From the NCBI RefSeq assembly GCF_018139565.1, contig NZ_JAGSPK010000004.1, positions 62,001 through 126,000 of the forward strand: DNA of 64,000 bases, written 5' to 3'. The notes under the pieces are model-generated. The model saw nothing but the letters and a program-made list of their open reading frames with translations, did no database searches and was not told where the DNA came from. Position 1 is the first letter of the stretch. Every line of letters begins with the position of its first letter. This stretch comes from Cognatundibacterium rivi (GTDB lineage Bacteria; Pseudomonadota; Gammaproteobacteria; Burkholderiales; Burkholderiaceae_D). The position numbers and the translations under genes were made by a program. Shown here piece after piece: positions 55,445 to 63,617 of this stretch.

Positions 55445-58123
55445 ATGCGTAACGATACCGTCATCACTCCTCAAGCCATACTTCGTCAAGAATACGTCGC
55501 CCCGGGTTACTGGGTTGATACTGTAGAAATGGGTTTTGATCTGGATCTCAAATCTACGCTGGTTGCCAATCGCATGGTCATGCGACGCAATCACGCCAGT
55601 ACGGAAAAAGATCTGGTGCTGTCCGGCGAGTCCCTGAAATTAGTGCAATTGCGCTTGAATGGGGTAAAACTGAAGAAAGCCGACTATCAGATTGATGGTG
55701 AGACGCTGCGCATTTCGAATGCACCCGATGAAGTGACGCTGGAAATCACGACCCAGATACAGCCTTCGAAAAATACTTCGCTATCTGGTTTATATGCCTC
55801 CAAAGGAAATCTCATCACCCAGTGTGAAGCTGAAGGTTTTCGTAAAATTACCTGGTTTCCTGATCGCCCTGATGTCATGGCGAAATATACGGTCATGCTG
55901 CGCGCCGATAAAAAGAAATTTCCAGTATTACTGAGTAATGGCAATCTGATTGACGAAGGCGATCTTGATGATGGGCGTCATTTTGCCAAGTGGGAAGATC
56001 CGTTTAAAAAACCTTCTTATCTGTTTGCTTTGGTTGCTGGAACGCTGGTCTGTCAGGAAGAAAAATTCAAGCTGAAATCGGGACGCAAAGCATTACTGCA
56101 AGTCTGGGTGGAAGAAGGTAATCTTGATAAAACCCAGCATGCGATGGACTCGCTGAAAAAGAGCATACGCTGGGACGAAGAACGTTTTGGGCTGGAACTC
56201 GATCTCGACCGCTTCATGATCGTCGCCACTGGTGATTTCAATATGGGGGCGATGGAAAACAAGGGTCTGAATATTTTCAATACAAAATATGTATTGGCGA
56301 ATTCCAGCATTGCTACCGACATTGATTATGCCGGTATCGAATCCGTGGTCGGACATGAATATTTCCACAACTGGACCGGTAACCGGGTGACTTGCCGCGA
56401 CTGGTTCCAGTTGTCTTTGAAAGAAGGTCTGACTGTGTTCCGTGATCAGGAATTCTCAGCCGATCTGGTTGGTACGACGACGGGGCGCGCGGTTAAACGT
56501 ATCGAAGATGTGCGTGTGCTACGGCAGGTGCAGTTCTCCGAAGATGCCGGCCCTATGGCGCATCCGGTGCGCCCAGATTCCTTCGTTGAAATCAATAATT
56601 TTTATACGGTGACGATTTACGAAAAAGGTGCCGAAGTTGTTCGTATGTACTACACCTTGCTCGGGCATGATGGCTTCCGTAAAGGAATGGATCTGTACTT
56701 TGAGCGCCACGATGGCCAGGCGGTTGAGTGTGATGATTTCCGCGCTGCGATGGCGGATTCGAGCGGGCGTGATCTGACGCAGTTCGAGCGTTGGTATAGT
56801 CAGGCCGGTACGCCACGTGTCAGCGTGGTGACGGCTTATGATGCTGAAGCACAAACTTACGATATCAAGCTGACGCAGTCTTGCCCGGCCACTCCGGGTC
56901 AGGAAAAAAAATTACCGTTTCATATCCCTGTTGCGATGGGTTTGCTTGATGCTGAGGGAAAAGATATCCCCTTGTATTGCGATGACTACCCTGCGCAGGC
57001 GGGGGCAACGAATCTGGTCATTGAACTGACTGCCGCATCGCAAACCTTCAGGTTTAATAAAGTCGCCAGCGAGCCTGTGCCATCTTTGTTGCGTAATTTC
57101 TCGGCGCCAGTTGTTCTGGATATTGATTACACCGATGAAGAACTGGGATTGTTATTTGCTAATGACAGTGATCCATTTAACCGCTGGGAAGCAGGGCAGC
57201 GCCTTGCCACCCGCCGTCTGGTTAAATTGACGAAAGTGTTGCAGACAGGCGAAGAACTCTCGCTGGATGACTGGTTCATCAATGCATTGCGTAACACACT
57301 GAACGACGAGTCCCTTGATCCTGCGTTCCGCGAGCTCATGCTGACATTACCATCCGAAGCGATGATTGCAGAAGCATTTGATGTGGTTGACCCGCAAGCG
57401 ATACATACCGCCCGTCAGTTTGTGCGCGCGACGATCACTCGTCATTTGAAAGCAGATTTGCTGCATGCCTATGAAACTCACCAGACACCGGGGAAATACC
57501 GTCCCGATGCGGCATCGATGGCAAAACGTAGTCTGAAAAATCTGGCTCTTTCATACTTACTCGAATGGGCAGATGAAAGCACTTTCGATCTCGCGCATCT
57601 GCAGTTTAAAGAAGCCGCAAACATGACAGACCGGCTGGCAGCATTGGCGGCACTGACAAACTTCAATGGCACGGAAAAGCAGCAGAAAAAATCAGAGAAA
57701 GCGCTGCGCCGCTTCTTCAAAGATTTCAAAAAAGAAGATCTGGTGATCGACAAGTGGTTCATGTTGCAGGCAACAGCACATACAACCGATGTGGAAAAAG
57801 TAAGAGAGTTAATGCAGCATCCGGCTTTCACCTTAACGAATCCGAATCGCGCGCGTAGCTTGGTATTTAACTTCTGCAACGCCAACCCATCGCGTTTCCA
57901 TGCGGCTGATGGCAGTGGCTATGCGTTGTGGGCTGAATTGGTGATTGCGCTGAATAAAATTAACCCACAGGTGGCTGCCCGCCTTGCACGTAGCCTCGAC
58001 CGATGGAAAAAATATCCGGTCGGTTTGCAAGCACATATGAAATTAGCCTTGCAAAAAGTAGCGGCGACGAAAAAATTATCCAAGGATGTCGCTGAAGTCG
58101 TCAGCAAAGCGCTGGCCGCATAA
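55445..58123 (+). CDS. pepN: aminopeptidase N (M1 family)
   Basis: This 892-residue zinc aminopeptidase removes N-terminal residues from peptides in the cytoplasm. The exopeptidase motif GAMEN is at 268-272. The zinc motif HEYFH is at 304-308, with the third ligand Glu327 in LKEGLTVFRDQEFSAD. The text TGNRVTCRDWFQLSLKEG and TIYEKGAEVVRMYYTLLG fix it to the E. coli PepN subgroup (870 residues). Helical C-terminal domains DUF3458 follow. Its ribosome binding site (AAGG two bases before ATG) is unusually close. The 298-bp region upstream holds no other gene. Confidence 0.97.
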   Translation: MRNDTVITPQAILRQEYVAPGYWVDTVEMGFDLDLKSTLVANRMVMRRNHASTEKDLVLSGESLKLVQLRLNGVKLKKADYQIDGETLRISNAPDEVTLEITTQIQPSKNTSLSGLYASKGNLITQCEAEGFRKITWFPDRPDVMAKYTVMLRADKKKFPVLLSNGNLIDEGDLDDGRHFAKWEDPFKKPSYLFALVAGTLVCQEEKFKLKSGRKALLQVWVEEGNLDKTQHAMDSLKKSIRWDEERFGLELDLDRFMIVATGDFNMGAMENKGLNIFNTKYVLANSSIATDIDYAGIESVVGHEYFHNWTGNRVTCRDWFQLSLKEGLTVFRDQEFSADLVGTTTGRAVKRIEDVRVLRQVQFSEDAGPMAHPVRPDSFVEINNFYTVTIYEKGAEVVRMYYTLLGHDGFRKGMDLYFERHDGQAVECDDFRAAMADSSGRDLTQFERWYSQAGTPRVSVVTAYDAEAQTYDIKLTQSCPATPGQEKKLPFHIPVAMGLLDAEGKDIPLYCDDYPAQAGATNLVIELTAASQTFRFNKVASEPVPSLLRNFSAPVVLDIDYTDEELGLLFANDSDPFNRWEAGQRLATRRLVKLTKVLQTGEELSLDDWFINALRNTLNDESLDPAFRELMLTLPSEAMIAEAFDVVDPQAIHTARQFVRATITRHLKADLLHAYETHQTPGKYRPDAASMAKRSLKNLALSYLLEWADESTFDLAHLQFKEAANMTDRLAALAALTNFNGTEKQQKKSEKALRRFFKDFKKEDLVIDKWFMLQATAHTTDVEKVRELMQHPAFTLTNPNRARSLVFNFCNANPSRFHAADGSGYALWAELVIALNKINPQVAARLARSLDRWKKYPVGLQAHMKLALQKVAATKKLSKDVAEVVSKALAA

Positions 58124-58243
58124 GTTTTTTTCGTTTGCAGACACATAGGTAATCTGCGGGGCGTGGGCCGAAAAGCAGCCAGCACCCGCATATTTGATTA
58201 GTCATTTGATTATTGAATTTGAGTTTTTAACATAAGGAACATC

Positions 58244-59245
58244 ATGAAACGTGTCAGTCTGACCCAGTATCTGGTTGAAGAGCAGCGTCTGAATAATTCT
58301 ATTCCTGCAGAGTTGCGCTTACTGATTGAAGTCGTCGCCCGTGCCTGCAAAACCATCAGTCATGCAGTTGGAAAAGGTGCGCTCGGAGAGGTTTTGGGCA
58401 GCGCCGGTAGTGAGAATATTCAAGGTGAAGTACAAAAGAAACTGGATATTTTGTCGAACGAGATTTTGCTCGAAGCAAATGAATGGGGTGGTCATCTGGC
58501 CGCAATGGCATCCGAAGAAATGGAAACCATACACCCGATTCCGAATCGTTATCCTATGGGCGAATACATGTTGTTGTTCGATCCGCTGGATGGTTCCAGC
58601 AATATCGACGTGAATGTTTCTATCGGTACGATTTTTTCAGTTCTGAAAGCACCGGAAGGGATGGCTGCGCCAACCGAGCAGGATTTTCTGCAACCGGGTA
58701 GCAAGCAGGTCGCCGCCGGATATGCGGTCTATGGCCCGCAGACTGTGCTGGTGCTGACCACTGGTAACGGGGTAAATTGCTTCACGCTGGATCGTGAAAT
58801 GGGTTCCTGGGTGCTGACCCAAAGGAATATGCGGATTCCTGAGGACACCAAGGAATTTGCAATTAATGCGTCGAATTCACGGCACTGGTATCCGCCAGTC
58901 ACGCGCTATGTCGATGAAATGCTGGCTGGTGTGACTGGCCCGCGTGAAAAAGATTTCAATATGCGCTGGATCGCTTCTATGGTGACCGATGTGCATCGCA
59001 TCTTGTGTCGCGGCGGTATTTTCATGTATCCGGCCGATAAACGCGATACAGAAAAACCAGGTAAGTTACGTCTGATGTACGAAGCGAATCCTATGTCATT
59101 TATCGTTGAACAAGCTGGTGGCGCATCGACTGACGGCAAACAGCGGATGCTTGATGTTCAGCCGACAGCTTTGCATCAGCGTGTTGCTGTTTTCCTCGGC
59201 TCTAAAAACGAAGTGGAGCGCGTGACCCGTTATCATCAGGAATAA
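58244..59245 (+). CDS. fbp: fructose-1,6-bisphosphatase class I
   Basis: This 333-residue enzyme removes the C1 phosphate of fructose 1,6-bisphosphate in gluconeogenesis. The metal-binding motif [23 protein letters not shown] lies near residues 106-128, with supporting Glu in [10 protein letters not shown] near 90. [33 protein letters not shown] near 262-294 is the substrate loop. Length matches E. coli Fbp (332). AAGGAA precedes the ATG at a good distance. It is 120 bp after pepN and ends with a clear terminator. Confidence 0.97.
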   Translation: MKRVSLTQYLVEEQRLNNSIPAELRLLIEVVARACKTISHAVGKGALGEVLGSAGSENIQGEVQKKLDILSNEILLEANEWGGHLAAMASEEMETIHPIPNRYPMGEYMLLFDPLDGSSNIDVNVSIGTIFSVLKAPEGMAAPTEQDFLQPGSKQVAAGYAVYGPQTVLVLTTGNGVNCFTLDREMGSWVLTQRNMRIPEDTKEFAINASNSRHWYPPVTRYVDEMLAGVTGPREKDFNMRWIASMVTDVHRILCRGGIFMYPADKRDTEKPGKLRLMYEANPMSFIVEQAGGASTDGKQRMLDVQPTALHQRVAVFLGSKNEVERVTRYHQE

Positions 59246-59268
59246 CAGGTTTTATCGGTGAAAATAAG

Positions 59269-59297
59269 AAAAGCGGAGCAATATGCTTCGCTTTTTT
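59269..59297 (+). terminator. intrinsic terminator after fbp
   Basis: The stem AAAAGCGGAGCA / TGCTTCGCTTTT (one G-T wobble) has a three-base loop and runs into T6. It separates fbp from the tol genes. Confidence 0.85.
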
Positions 59298-59381
59298 ATA
59301 TGGCCATGTCACCGTATACCTGGATTTTCTTTGAAAAGTACTGAATTTTGCAAAAAATACGGCGAATTTCATGGAGGGGTT

Positions 59382-59387
59382 TATAAT
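59382..59387 (+). promoter_or_regulatory. TATAAT hexamer upstream of tolA
   Basis: A perfect -10 hexamer sits about 90 bp before the tolA start. No good -35 hexamer is found at 16-18 bp, so an activator or an extended element would be needed. It is the best promoter candidate between the fbp terminator and tolA. Confidence 0.35.
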
Positions 59388-59476
59388 TTCGCTATGTGCT
59401 GTATCAAATTAATCTTTCGCCACCAAAATTTCAGGCTTATCGGAACTAATCCGTTGCAGGCGAATCATAAAAGGTT

Positions 59477-60445
59477 ATGAATCAAGTTTCTATTTCAGCT
59501 TATCCAGGCAACCTTCACCAATCTCAGGCAGGTAACTGGCGTCCGGTCGTTCTGGCGGCGCTCGTCCATGTTTTATTGTTAGGTTTTTTGTGGATTGGTG
59601 TGAGTTGGCAAAATAAAGAGTCAACAGCCGTTGAAGCTGAAGTCTGGGACATGACGACGCGCGAAGCCGCACCGGTTGCGGTTGAAATTCCTCCGGCACC
59701 ACCTCCAGAGCCAGAACCTGTCAAATTAAAAGACATTCCCCCACCGCCTCCTGTTGTAAAGAACGACTTGCCAAAGGAAGATCCTGAGATCGCTTTGCAG
59801 CAAGAAAAGAAACGCCTGCTCGCAGAAAAGAAAAAAGCGGAAGAACATCAGCGTGCACTTGCTGAGGAAAAGCGTCAAGCGGAGCAGGAATTGCAGGCGA
59901 AAAAAGATAAAGAGCGTGAAAAATTACGCGAAAAAGAGCGCGAACAGGAAAAAGAGCGTCAGAAAGAAAAAGACAAAGAAAAAGAACGCGACAAAGAAAA
60001 AGCAGAGAAACAAAATTTAGCGGATCAAAAAGCGCAACAGGCTAAAGACAAAGCAGCCAGCGACAAGCTGTTTAAAGAAAATATGCAGCGTTTGTCAGCA
60101 CAAGCTGGTGCCACCGGTAGCGGTGGAACGGGTACCGCCGCGAAATCAACCGGAAATAACCGTGGTGATCCAAGCTACATGGCAAAAATTGCCGCTAAGG
60201 TTCGCTCAAATACCATTTACAGCGGTGTTGACGCAGTTGCTGGTAATCCGACAGTTGAGTATAGAATTGAGCTGATTCCCGATGGCTCTCTGCGTGGTGC
60301 GATTAAAAAACTGAAGTCGTCCGGTAACCTGGCGTTTGACGATGCGGTAGCGAAAGGTATAGAGAAATCTGCTCCCTTTCCTAAAGATAAAAATGGTCAG
60401 GTGCCTGGAACCCTGGATTTTGCTTACAAAATGAAGGAAGAGTGA
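59477..60445 (+). CDS. tolA: TolA, inner-membrane linker of the Tol-Pal system
   Basis: This 322-residue protein has one N-terminal membrane helix (about 23-43). A Pro-rich stretch (PPAPPPEPEPVKLKDIPPPP, residues ~74-93) follows. The long charged coiled coil of KE/KD/Q repeats (~105-205) spans the periplasm. The C-terminal TonB/TolA-type domain (DPSYMAKIAAKVRSNTIYSG onward; VEYRIELIPDGSLRGA) contacts TolB and Pal. It transmits proton-motive-force energy during cell division. In most proteobacteria it follows tolQ and tolR; here it follows fbp after a terminator, so tolQR must lie elsewhere. Confidence 0.92.
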   Translation: MNQVSISAYPGNLHQSQAGNWRPVVLAALVHVLLLGFLWIGVSWQNKESTAVEAEVWDMTTREAAPVAVEIPPAPPPEPEPVKLKDIPPPPPVVKNDLPKEDPEIALQQEKKRLLAEKKKAEEHQRALAEEKRQAEQELQAKKDKEREKLREKEREQEKERQKEKDKEKERDKEKAEKQNLADQKAQQAKDKAASDKLFKENMQRLSAQAGATGSGGTGTAAKSTGNNRGDPSYMAKIAAKVRSNTIYSGVDAVAGNPTVEYRIELIPDGSLRGAIKKLKSSGNLAFDDAVAKGIEKSAPFPKDKNGQVPGTLDFAYKMKEE

Positions 60446-60451
60446 TAGGTA

Positions 60452-61738
60452 ATGATGTCTTTTTTGAAAAAAATTATTGTTCGTGTCGTACTCGCTTCGG
60501 CAACTGGCAGCATGTTGATTGCGCCAGCCAGTGCACAGTTACGTATTGAAATCGCCGGCGTTGGATCGAGTCAGATTCCGGTGGCGATTGCTGCATTTGC
60601 GGATGAGGCGATGACGCCGCAGCAAATCACCGCCATCATTAAAGATGATCTGAACCGCAGTGGTTATTTCAAAATTATCGAGGCTGGCGCGGTCATTACT
60701 GAAACCAGTCCGGTTAATTTTGATGAGTGGAAAAAGCGCGGTGCCGAAGCGCTGGTGGTCGGCAGTGTGCAGCGTCTCGCCGATGGTCGCTTTGATGTTC
60801 GCTACAAGTTGCTTGATACGATGAAATCGGCCTCTTTGTCGGGCTTTTCTGTTGCGGCAACACCTGAAAACACACGCAAAACGGCGCACAGGATTGCGGA
60901 CGATATTTATGAAAAACTGACTGGAGTGCGTGGTGCATTCTCGACGCGCATCGCTTACGTGACCAAGGCCGGACGCGAGTATCGTCTCGAAGTTGCTGAT
61001 GCTGACGGCGAAGGTGTCCGTGTGGCTTTGCGTTCAAATGAACCGATTATTTCGCCATCATGGTCGGCGGATGGCACCAAGGTTGCCTATGTATCGTTTG
61101 AAGCCAAAAAACCTGTGATCTGGGTACAGAATCTGATGACGGGTGAACGCAGAGTGATTGCGAATTACAAAGGCAGCAATTCGGCACCAGCCTGGTCGCC
61201 GGATGGCTCAAAGTTAGCGATCGCACTGTCACGTGATGGGTTGACGCAGATTTATTCCGTCAATGCCGACGGTTCTGGACTGCAACGCCTGACCAACAGT
61301 AGCGGTATCGACACTGAACCGCAGTTTTCGGCCGATGGCCAGTCAATTTACTTCCTGAGTGACCGCAGTGGCGGCCCGCAAATCTATCGCATGAACAGTA
61401 ATGGTGGCGAAGCTAAGCGTGTGACTTTCAGCGGGAGTTATAATATAACGCCGCGGATTTCACCGGATGGTCGCACTTTAGCTTATATCTCGCGTCGTGA
61501 AGGTAAGTTTCAGTTGTATGCGCTTGATTTAGTCAGTGGTCAGGAACAAAGACTGTCAGACACAAGTAAAGACGAATCCCCAAGCTTTTCGCCAAATGGT
61601 CGCTACATCATGTACGCAACCGAATCGGGACGTCGTGGCACTTTGGCAGTGGTTTCTGTCGATGGTAAAGTTAAACAAAAATTGACGGTGCAAGCCGGAG
61701 ATATTCGGGAGCCCACCTGGGGTCCTTTCATGAAATAA
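60452..61738 (+). CDS. tolB: TolB, periplasmic beta-propeller protein
   Basis: This 428-residue protein has an export signal (about 1-29, ending ASA). An N-terminal alpha/beta domain (IAAFADEAMTPQQITAIIKDDLNRSGYFKI) is followed by a six-bladed propeller with repeated SPSWSADGTKVAYVS, APAWSPDGSKLAIALS, EPQFSADGQSIYFLSD and SPSFSPNGRYIMYATE blades. It binds Pal and TolA in the periplasm. The start is either the first or second ATG. It follows tolA by 6 bp and precedes pal by 33 bp. Confidence 0.95.
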   Translation: MMSFLKKIIVRVVLASATGSMLIAPASAQLRIEIAGVGSSQIPVAIAAFADEAMTPQQITAIIKDDLNRSGYFKIIEAGAVITETSPVNFDEWKKRGAEALVVGSVQRLADGRFDVRYKLLDTMKSASLSGFSVAATPENTRKTAHRIADDIYEKLTGVRGAFSTRIAYVTKAGREYRLEVADADGEGVRVALRSNEPIISPSWSADGTKVAYVSFEAKKPVIWVQNLMTGERRVIANYKGSNSAPAWSPDGSKLAIALSRDGLTQIYSVNADGSGLQRLTNSSGIDTEPQFSADGQSIYFLSDRSGGPQIYRMNSNGGEAKRVTFSGSYNITPRISPDGRTLAYISRREGKFQLYALDLVSGQEQRLSDTSKDESPSFSPNGRYIMYATESGRRGTLAVVSVDGKVKQKLTVQAGDIREPTWGPFMK

Positions 61739-61771
61739 GTTGTAATCACTTTTTTTTAATCAGGAGAGAAA

Positions 61772-62308
61772 ATGCGCTTCACATCCCAATCCAAAACTCT
61801 GGCTATGCTGGTTTCCAGCGTTGTTCTGATGACTGCTTGTGCTTCTAAAGTACCACTCGAAGACAAAGCAAAAATTGAAGAAAAACCAGTTGCAACAACT
61901 CAGACTCCGGCTGACCCAAATGCGGTTAAAACAGTTGACACAGGTTCTGTTGATCCTTTGAACGATCCAAAAGGTGTTTTGGCGAAACGTAGCGTTTATT
62001 TCGACTTCGATAGCTATGTCGTTAAAGATGATTACAAATCTGTCGTTGAAGCGCACTCCAAATATCTGAGCACAAACAAAGGCCGTAAAATCCTGATCCA
62101 GGGTAATACGGATGAACGCGGCGGCAGCGAATACAATCTGGCTCTGGGTCAGAAACGTGCTGAAGCTGTTCGTAAATCGATGAGCCTGTTGGGTGTTTCT
62201 GAAGCGCAAATCGAGGCAGTGTCTTTGGGTAAAGAAAAACCAAAAGCAGAAGGCCACGATGAAGCAGCTTGGGCAGAAAACCGCCGTGCTGATATCGTTT
62301 ATCAGTAA
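61772..62308 (+). CDS. pal: Pal, peptidoglycan-associated lipoprotein
   Basis: This 178-residue protein has a lipobox MTAC with the lipidated Cys at 23. An OmpA-like domain (VYFDFDSYVVKDDYKSVVEAHSKYL; IQGNTDERGGSEYNLALGQKRAEAV) holds the peptidoglycan-binding Asp and Arg residues. It anchors the outer membrane to the cell wall and is recycled by TolB during division. A strong ribosome binding site (AGGAGAG) lies before the ATG. A perfect terminator-like hairpin follows, before cpoB. Confidence 0.97.
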   Translation: MRFTSQSKTLAMLVSSVVLMTACASKVPLEDKAKIEEKPVATTQTPADPNAVKTVDTGSVDPLNDPKGVLAKRSVYFDFDSYVVKDDYKSVVEAHSKYLSTNKGRKILIQGNTDERGGSEYNLALGQKRAEAVRKSMSLLGVSEAQIEAVSLGKEKPKAEGHDEAAWAENRRADIVYQ

Positions 62309-62355
62309 TAGCAGCGTAGTTTAAAAGTGCCCTTGGCGGTCTTTTGAGCTTATTT

Positions 62356-62389
62356 GACGCCGGATTCCTCACTCAGGATATCCGGCGTC
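62356..62389 (+). terminator. stem-loop between pal and cpoB
   Basis: A perfect 10-bp GC-rich inverted repeat (GACGCCGGAT / ATCCGGCGTC) with a 14-nt loop that can partly pair with itself, followed by TTTCATTCTATTTTT. It should reduce transcription from pal into cpoB. Confidence 0.7.
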
Positions 62390-62411
62390 TTTCATTCTAT
62401 TTTTGATTGCT

Positions 62412-63185
62412 ATGAAATTGACTTCTATTCGTCGTTCTTTTGCCATTGCTGCTTTGTCAGCGGCTTTTTCTACTGCCTTGATTCCTTCGCTGGCATCGGC
62501 AGGAATTTTTGATGACGATGAAGCGCGTAAAGCGATTCTGGATTTACGCTCTAAAGTAGATGCCGTAAATCTTCGTCTGGATAATAAACTCGATACCAAA
62601 GCGGACAAAGGTACAGCGCTGGATCTGGCGAATGAAAATGAGCAACTGCGTGCCGAGATCGCTAAATTGCGCGGACAGGTGGAAGTGTTAGCGAATGACA
62701 TCGCCAATACCCAGCGTCGGCAGCAGGATTTTTATGTCGATCTCGATAATCGCCTGCGTAAGATTGAGCCTAAGCGCCTGACGGTCGACGGCAAAGAGGC
62801 AACGGTAGAGCCAAATGAACAGCGCGCTTACGACAATGCGCTTAGTTTATTTAAGGCCGGTGATTATAAAAATTCCGTAGCGTCGTTCAACAGTTTTCTG
62901 GTGGCGTATCCACAGTCGGCCTTTGCTGGTTCTGCGCAGTACTGGATGGGTAATTCCTATTATGCGCAACGTGACTGTAAGAACACGATTGTGGCTATGC
63001 AACAACTGGTGAAAGTGTATCCGGATCACCCTAAGGCCCCCGATGCATTGCTCAATATTGCGGGTTGCCAGACCGAGATGAAAGATAAAAACGCGGCTAA
63101 AAAGACGCTGGAAAGCCTGATTGCGCAATATCCGGAAAGCGAAGCGGCGCATGCAGCGAAGAACCGTATGACATCGGCGAAGTAA
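62412..63185 (+). CDS. cpoB: CpoB/YbgF, Tol-Pal-associated TPR protein
   Basis: The ATG at 62412 gives 257 residues; a TTG at 62403 is less likely. There is a signal peptide (ending SLASA near residue 30). A coiled-coil trimerisation region with heptads follows (ILDLRSKVDAVNLRLDNKLD, ~40-115). The C-terminal TPR domain has AYDNALSLFKAGDYKNSVASF, AQYWMGNSYYAQRDCKNTI and APDALLNIAGCQTEMKDK. CpoB coordinates peptidoglycan synthesis and outer-membrane constriction in E. coli. It shares the cluster with tolA, tolB and pal but is separated from pal by a hairpin, so it may have partly independent expression. Confidence 0.93.
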   Translation: MKLTSIRRSFAIAALSAAFSTALIPSLASAGIFDDDEARKAILDLRSKVDAVNLRLDNKLDTKADKGTALDLANENEQLRAEIAKLRGQVEVLANDIANTQRRQQDFYVDLDNRLRKIEPKRLTVDGKEATVEPNEQRAYDNALSLFKAGDYKNSVASFNSFLVAYPQSAFAGSAQYWMGNSYYAQRDCKNTIVAMQQLVKVYPDHPKAPDALLNIAGCQTEMKDKNAAKKTLESLIAQYPESEAAHAAKNRMTSAK

Positions 63186-63216
63186 GTCTGACAAGGATTT
63201 AATCCTGTTCATGCCA

Positions 63217-63245
63217 TTGACAGTGGCCTGAAAACACCATATAAT
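63217..63245 (+). promoter_or_regulatory. consensus sigma70 promoter of tRNA-Lys
   Basis: TTGACA (63217-63222), a 17-bp spacer and TATAAT (63240-63245) match the sigma70 consensus at every position. The first tRNA-Lys begins 12 bp downstream of the -10, so the transcript starts with a very short leader. Confidence 0.9.
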
Positions 63246-63256
63246 TTCGGTCTTTC

Positions 63257-63332
63257 GGGTCGTTAGCTCAGCTGGTAGAGCAGCGGACTTTTAATCCGTT
63301 GGTCGCAGGTTCGAATCCCGCACGGCCTACCA
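63257..63332 (+). tRNA. tRNA-Lys (anticodon UUU), copy 1
   Basis: A 76-base cloverleaf with encoded CCA. The anticodon loop reads CTTTTAA (TTT anticodon). The D-arm GCTCAGCTGGTAGAGC and T-arm GCAGGTTCGAATCCCGC are canonical. The acceptor stem pairs with G1-T and T4-G wobbles. It is nearly the same as E. coli tRNA-Lys apart from the acceptor and anticodon stem pairs. Confidence 0.97.
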
Positions 63333-63342
63333 CGAATACAAA

Positions 63343-63376
63343 AAAGACTTATGTCATGTAAGTCTTTAATTTTTTT
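63343..63376 (+). terminator. intrinsic terminator between the two tRNA-Lys genes
   Basis: A perfect 9-bp stem AAAGACTTA / TAAGTCTTT with a 7-nt loop is followed by AAT7. It lies wholly inside the 54-bp spacer between the two identical tRNA genes. Confidence 0.8.
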
Positions 63377-63386
63377 AGCAAGTTTT

Positions 63387-63462
63387 GGGTCGTTAGCTCA
63401 GCTGGTAGAGCAGCGGACTTTTAATCCGTTGGTCGCAGGTTCGAATCCCGCACGGCCTACCA
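63387..63462 (+). tRNA. tRNA-Lys (anticodon UUU), copy 2
   Basis: A 76-base gene identical to copy 1, including CCA. It lacks a recognisable promoter in the 54-bp spacer, which instead holds a terminator, so it probably depends on read-through from copy 1 or on an unseen promoter. Confidence 0.97.
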
Positions 63463-63467
63463 AAACA

Positions 63468-63500
63468 AAAGGACTCAGGTGTATGCCTGAGTCCTTTTTT
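63468..63500 (+). terminator. intrinsic terminator after tRNA-Lys copy 2
   Basis: A perfect 12-bp stem AAAGGACTCAGG / CCTGAGTCCTTT with a 6-nt loop, followed by TTTGTTTTT. It is the strongest terminator in the window. Confidence 0.9.
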
Positions 63501-63617
63501 GTTTTTCCAATCATGATGAGAGAAACCGAGACCGGCACAATGCAAACTTTTGTATTGTTCTCCCATCGCCTGTGAATTGGAATTATCATTCCTGATTAGC
63601 TTAGCGGACAGTCCATC

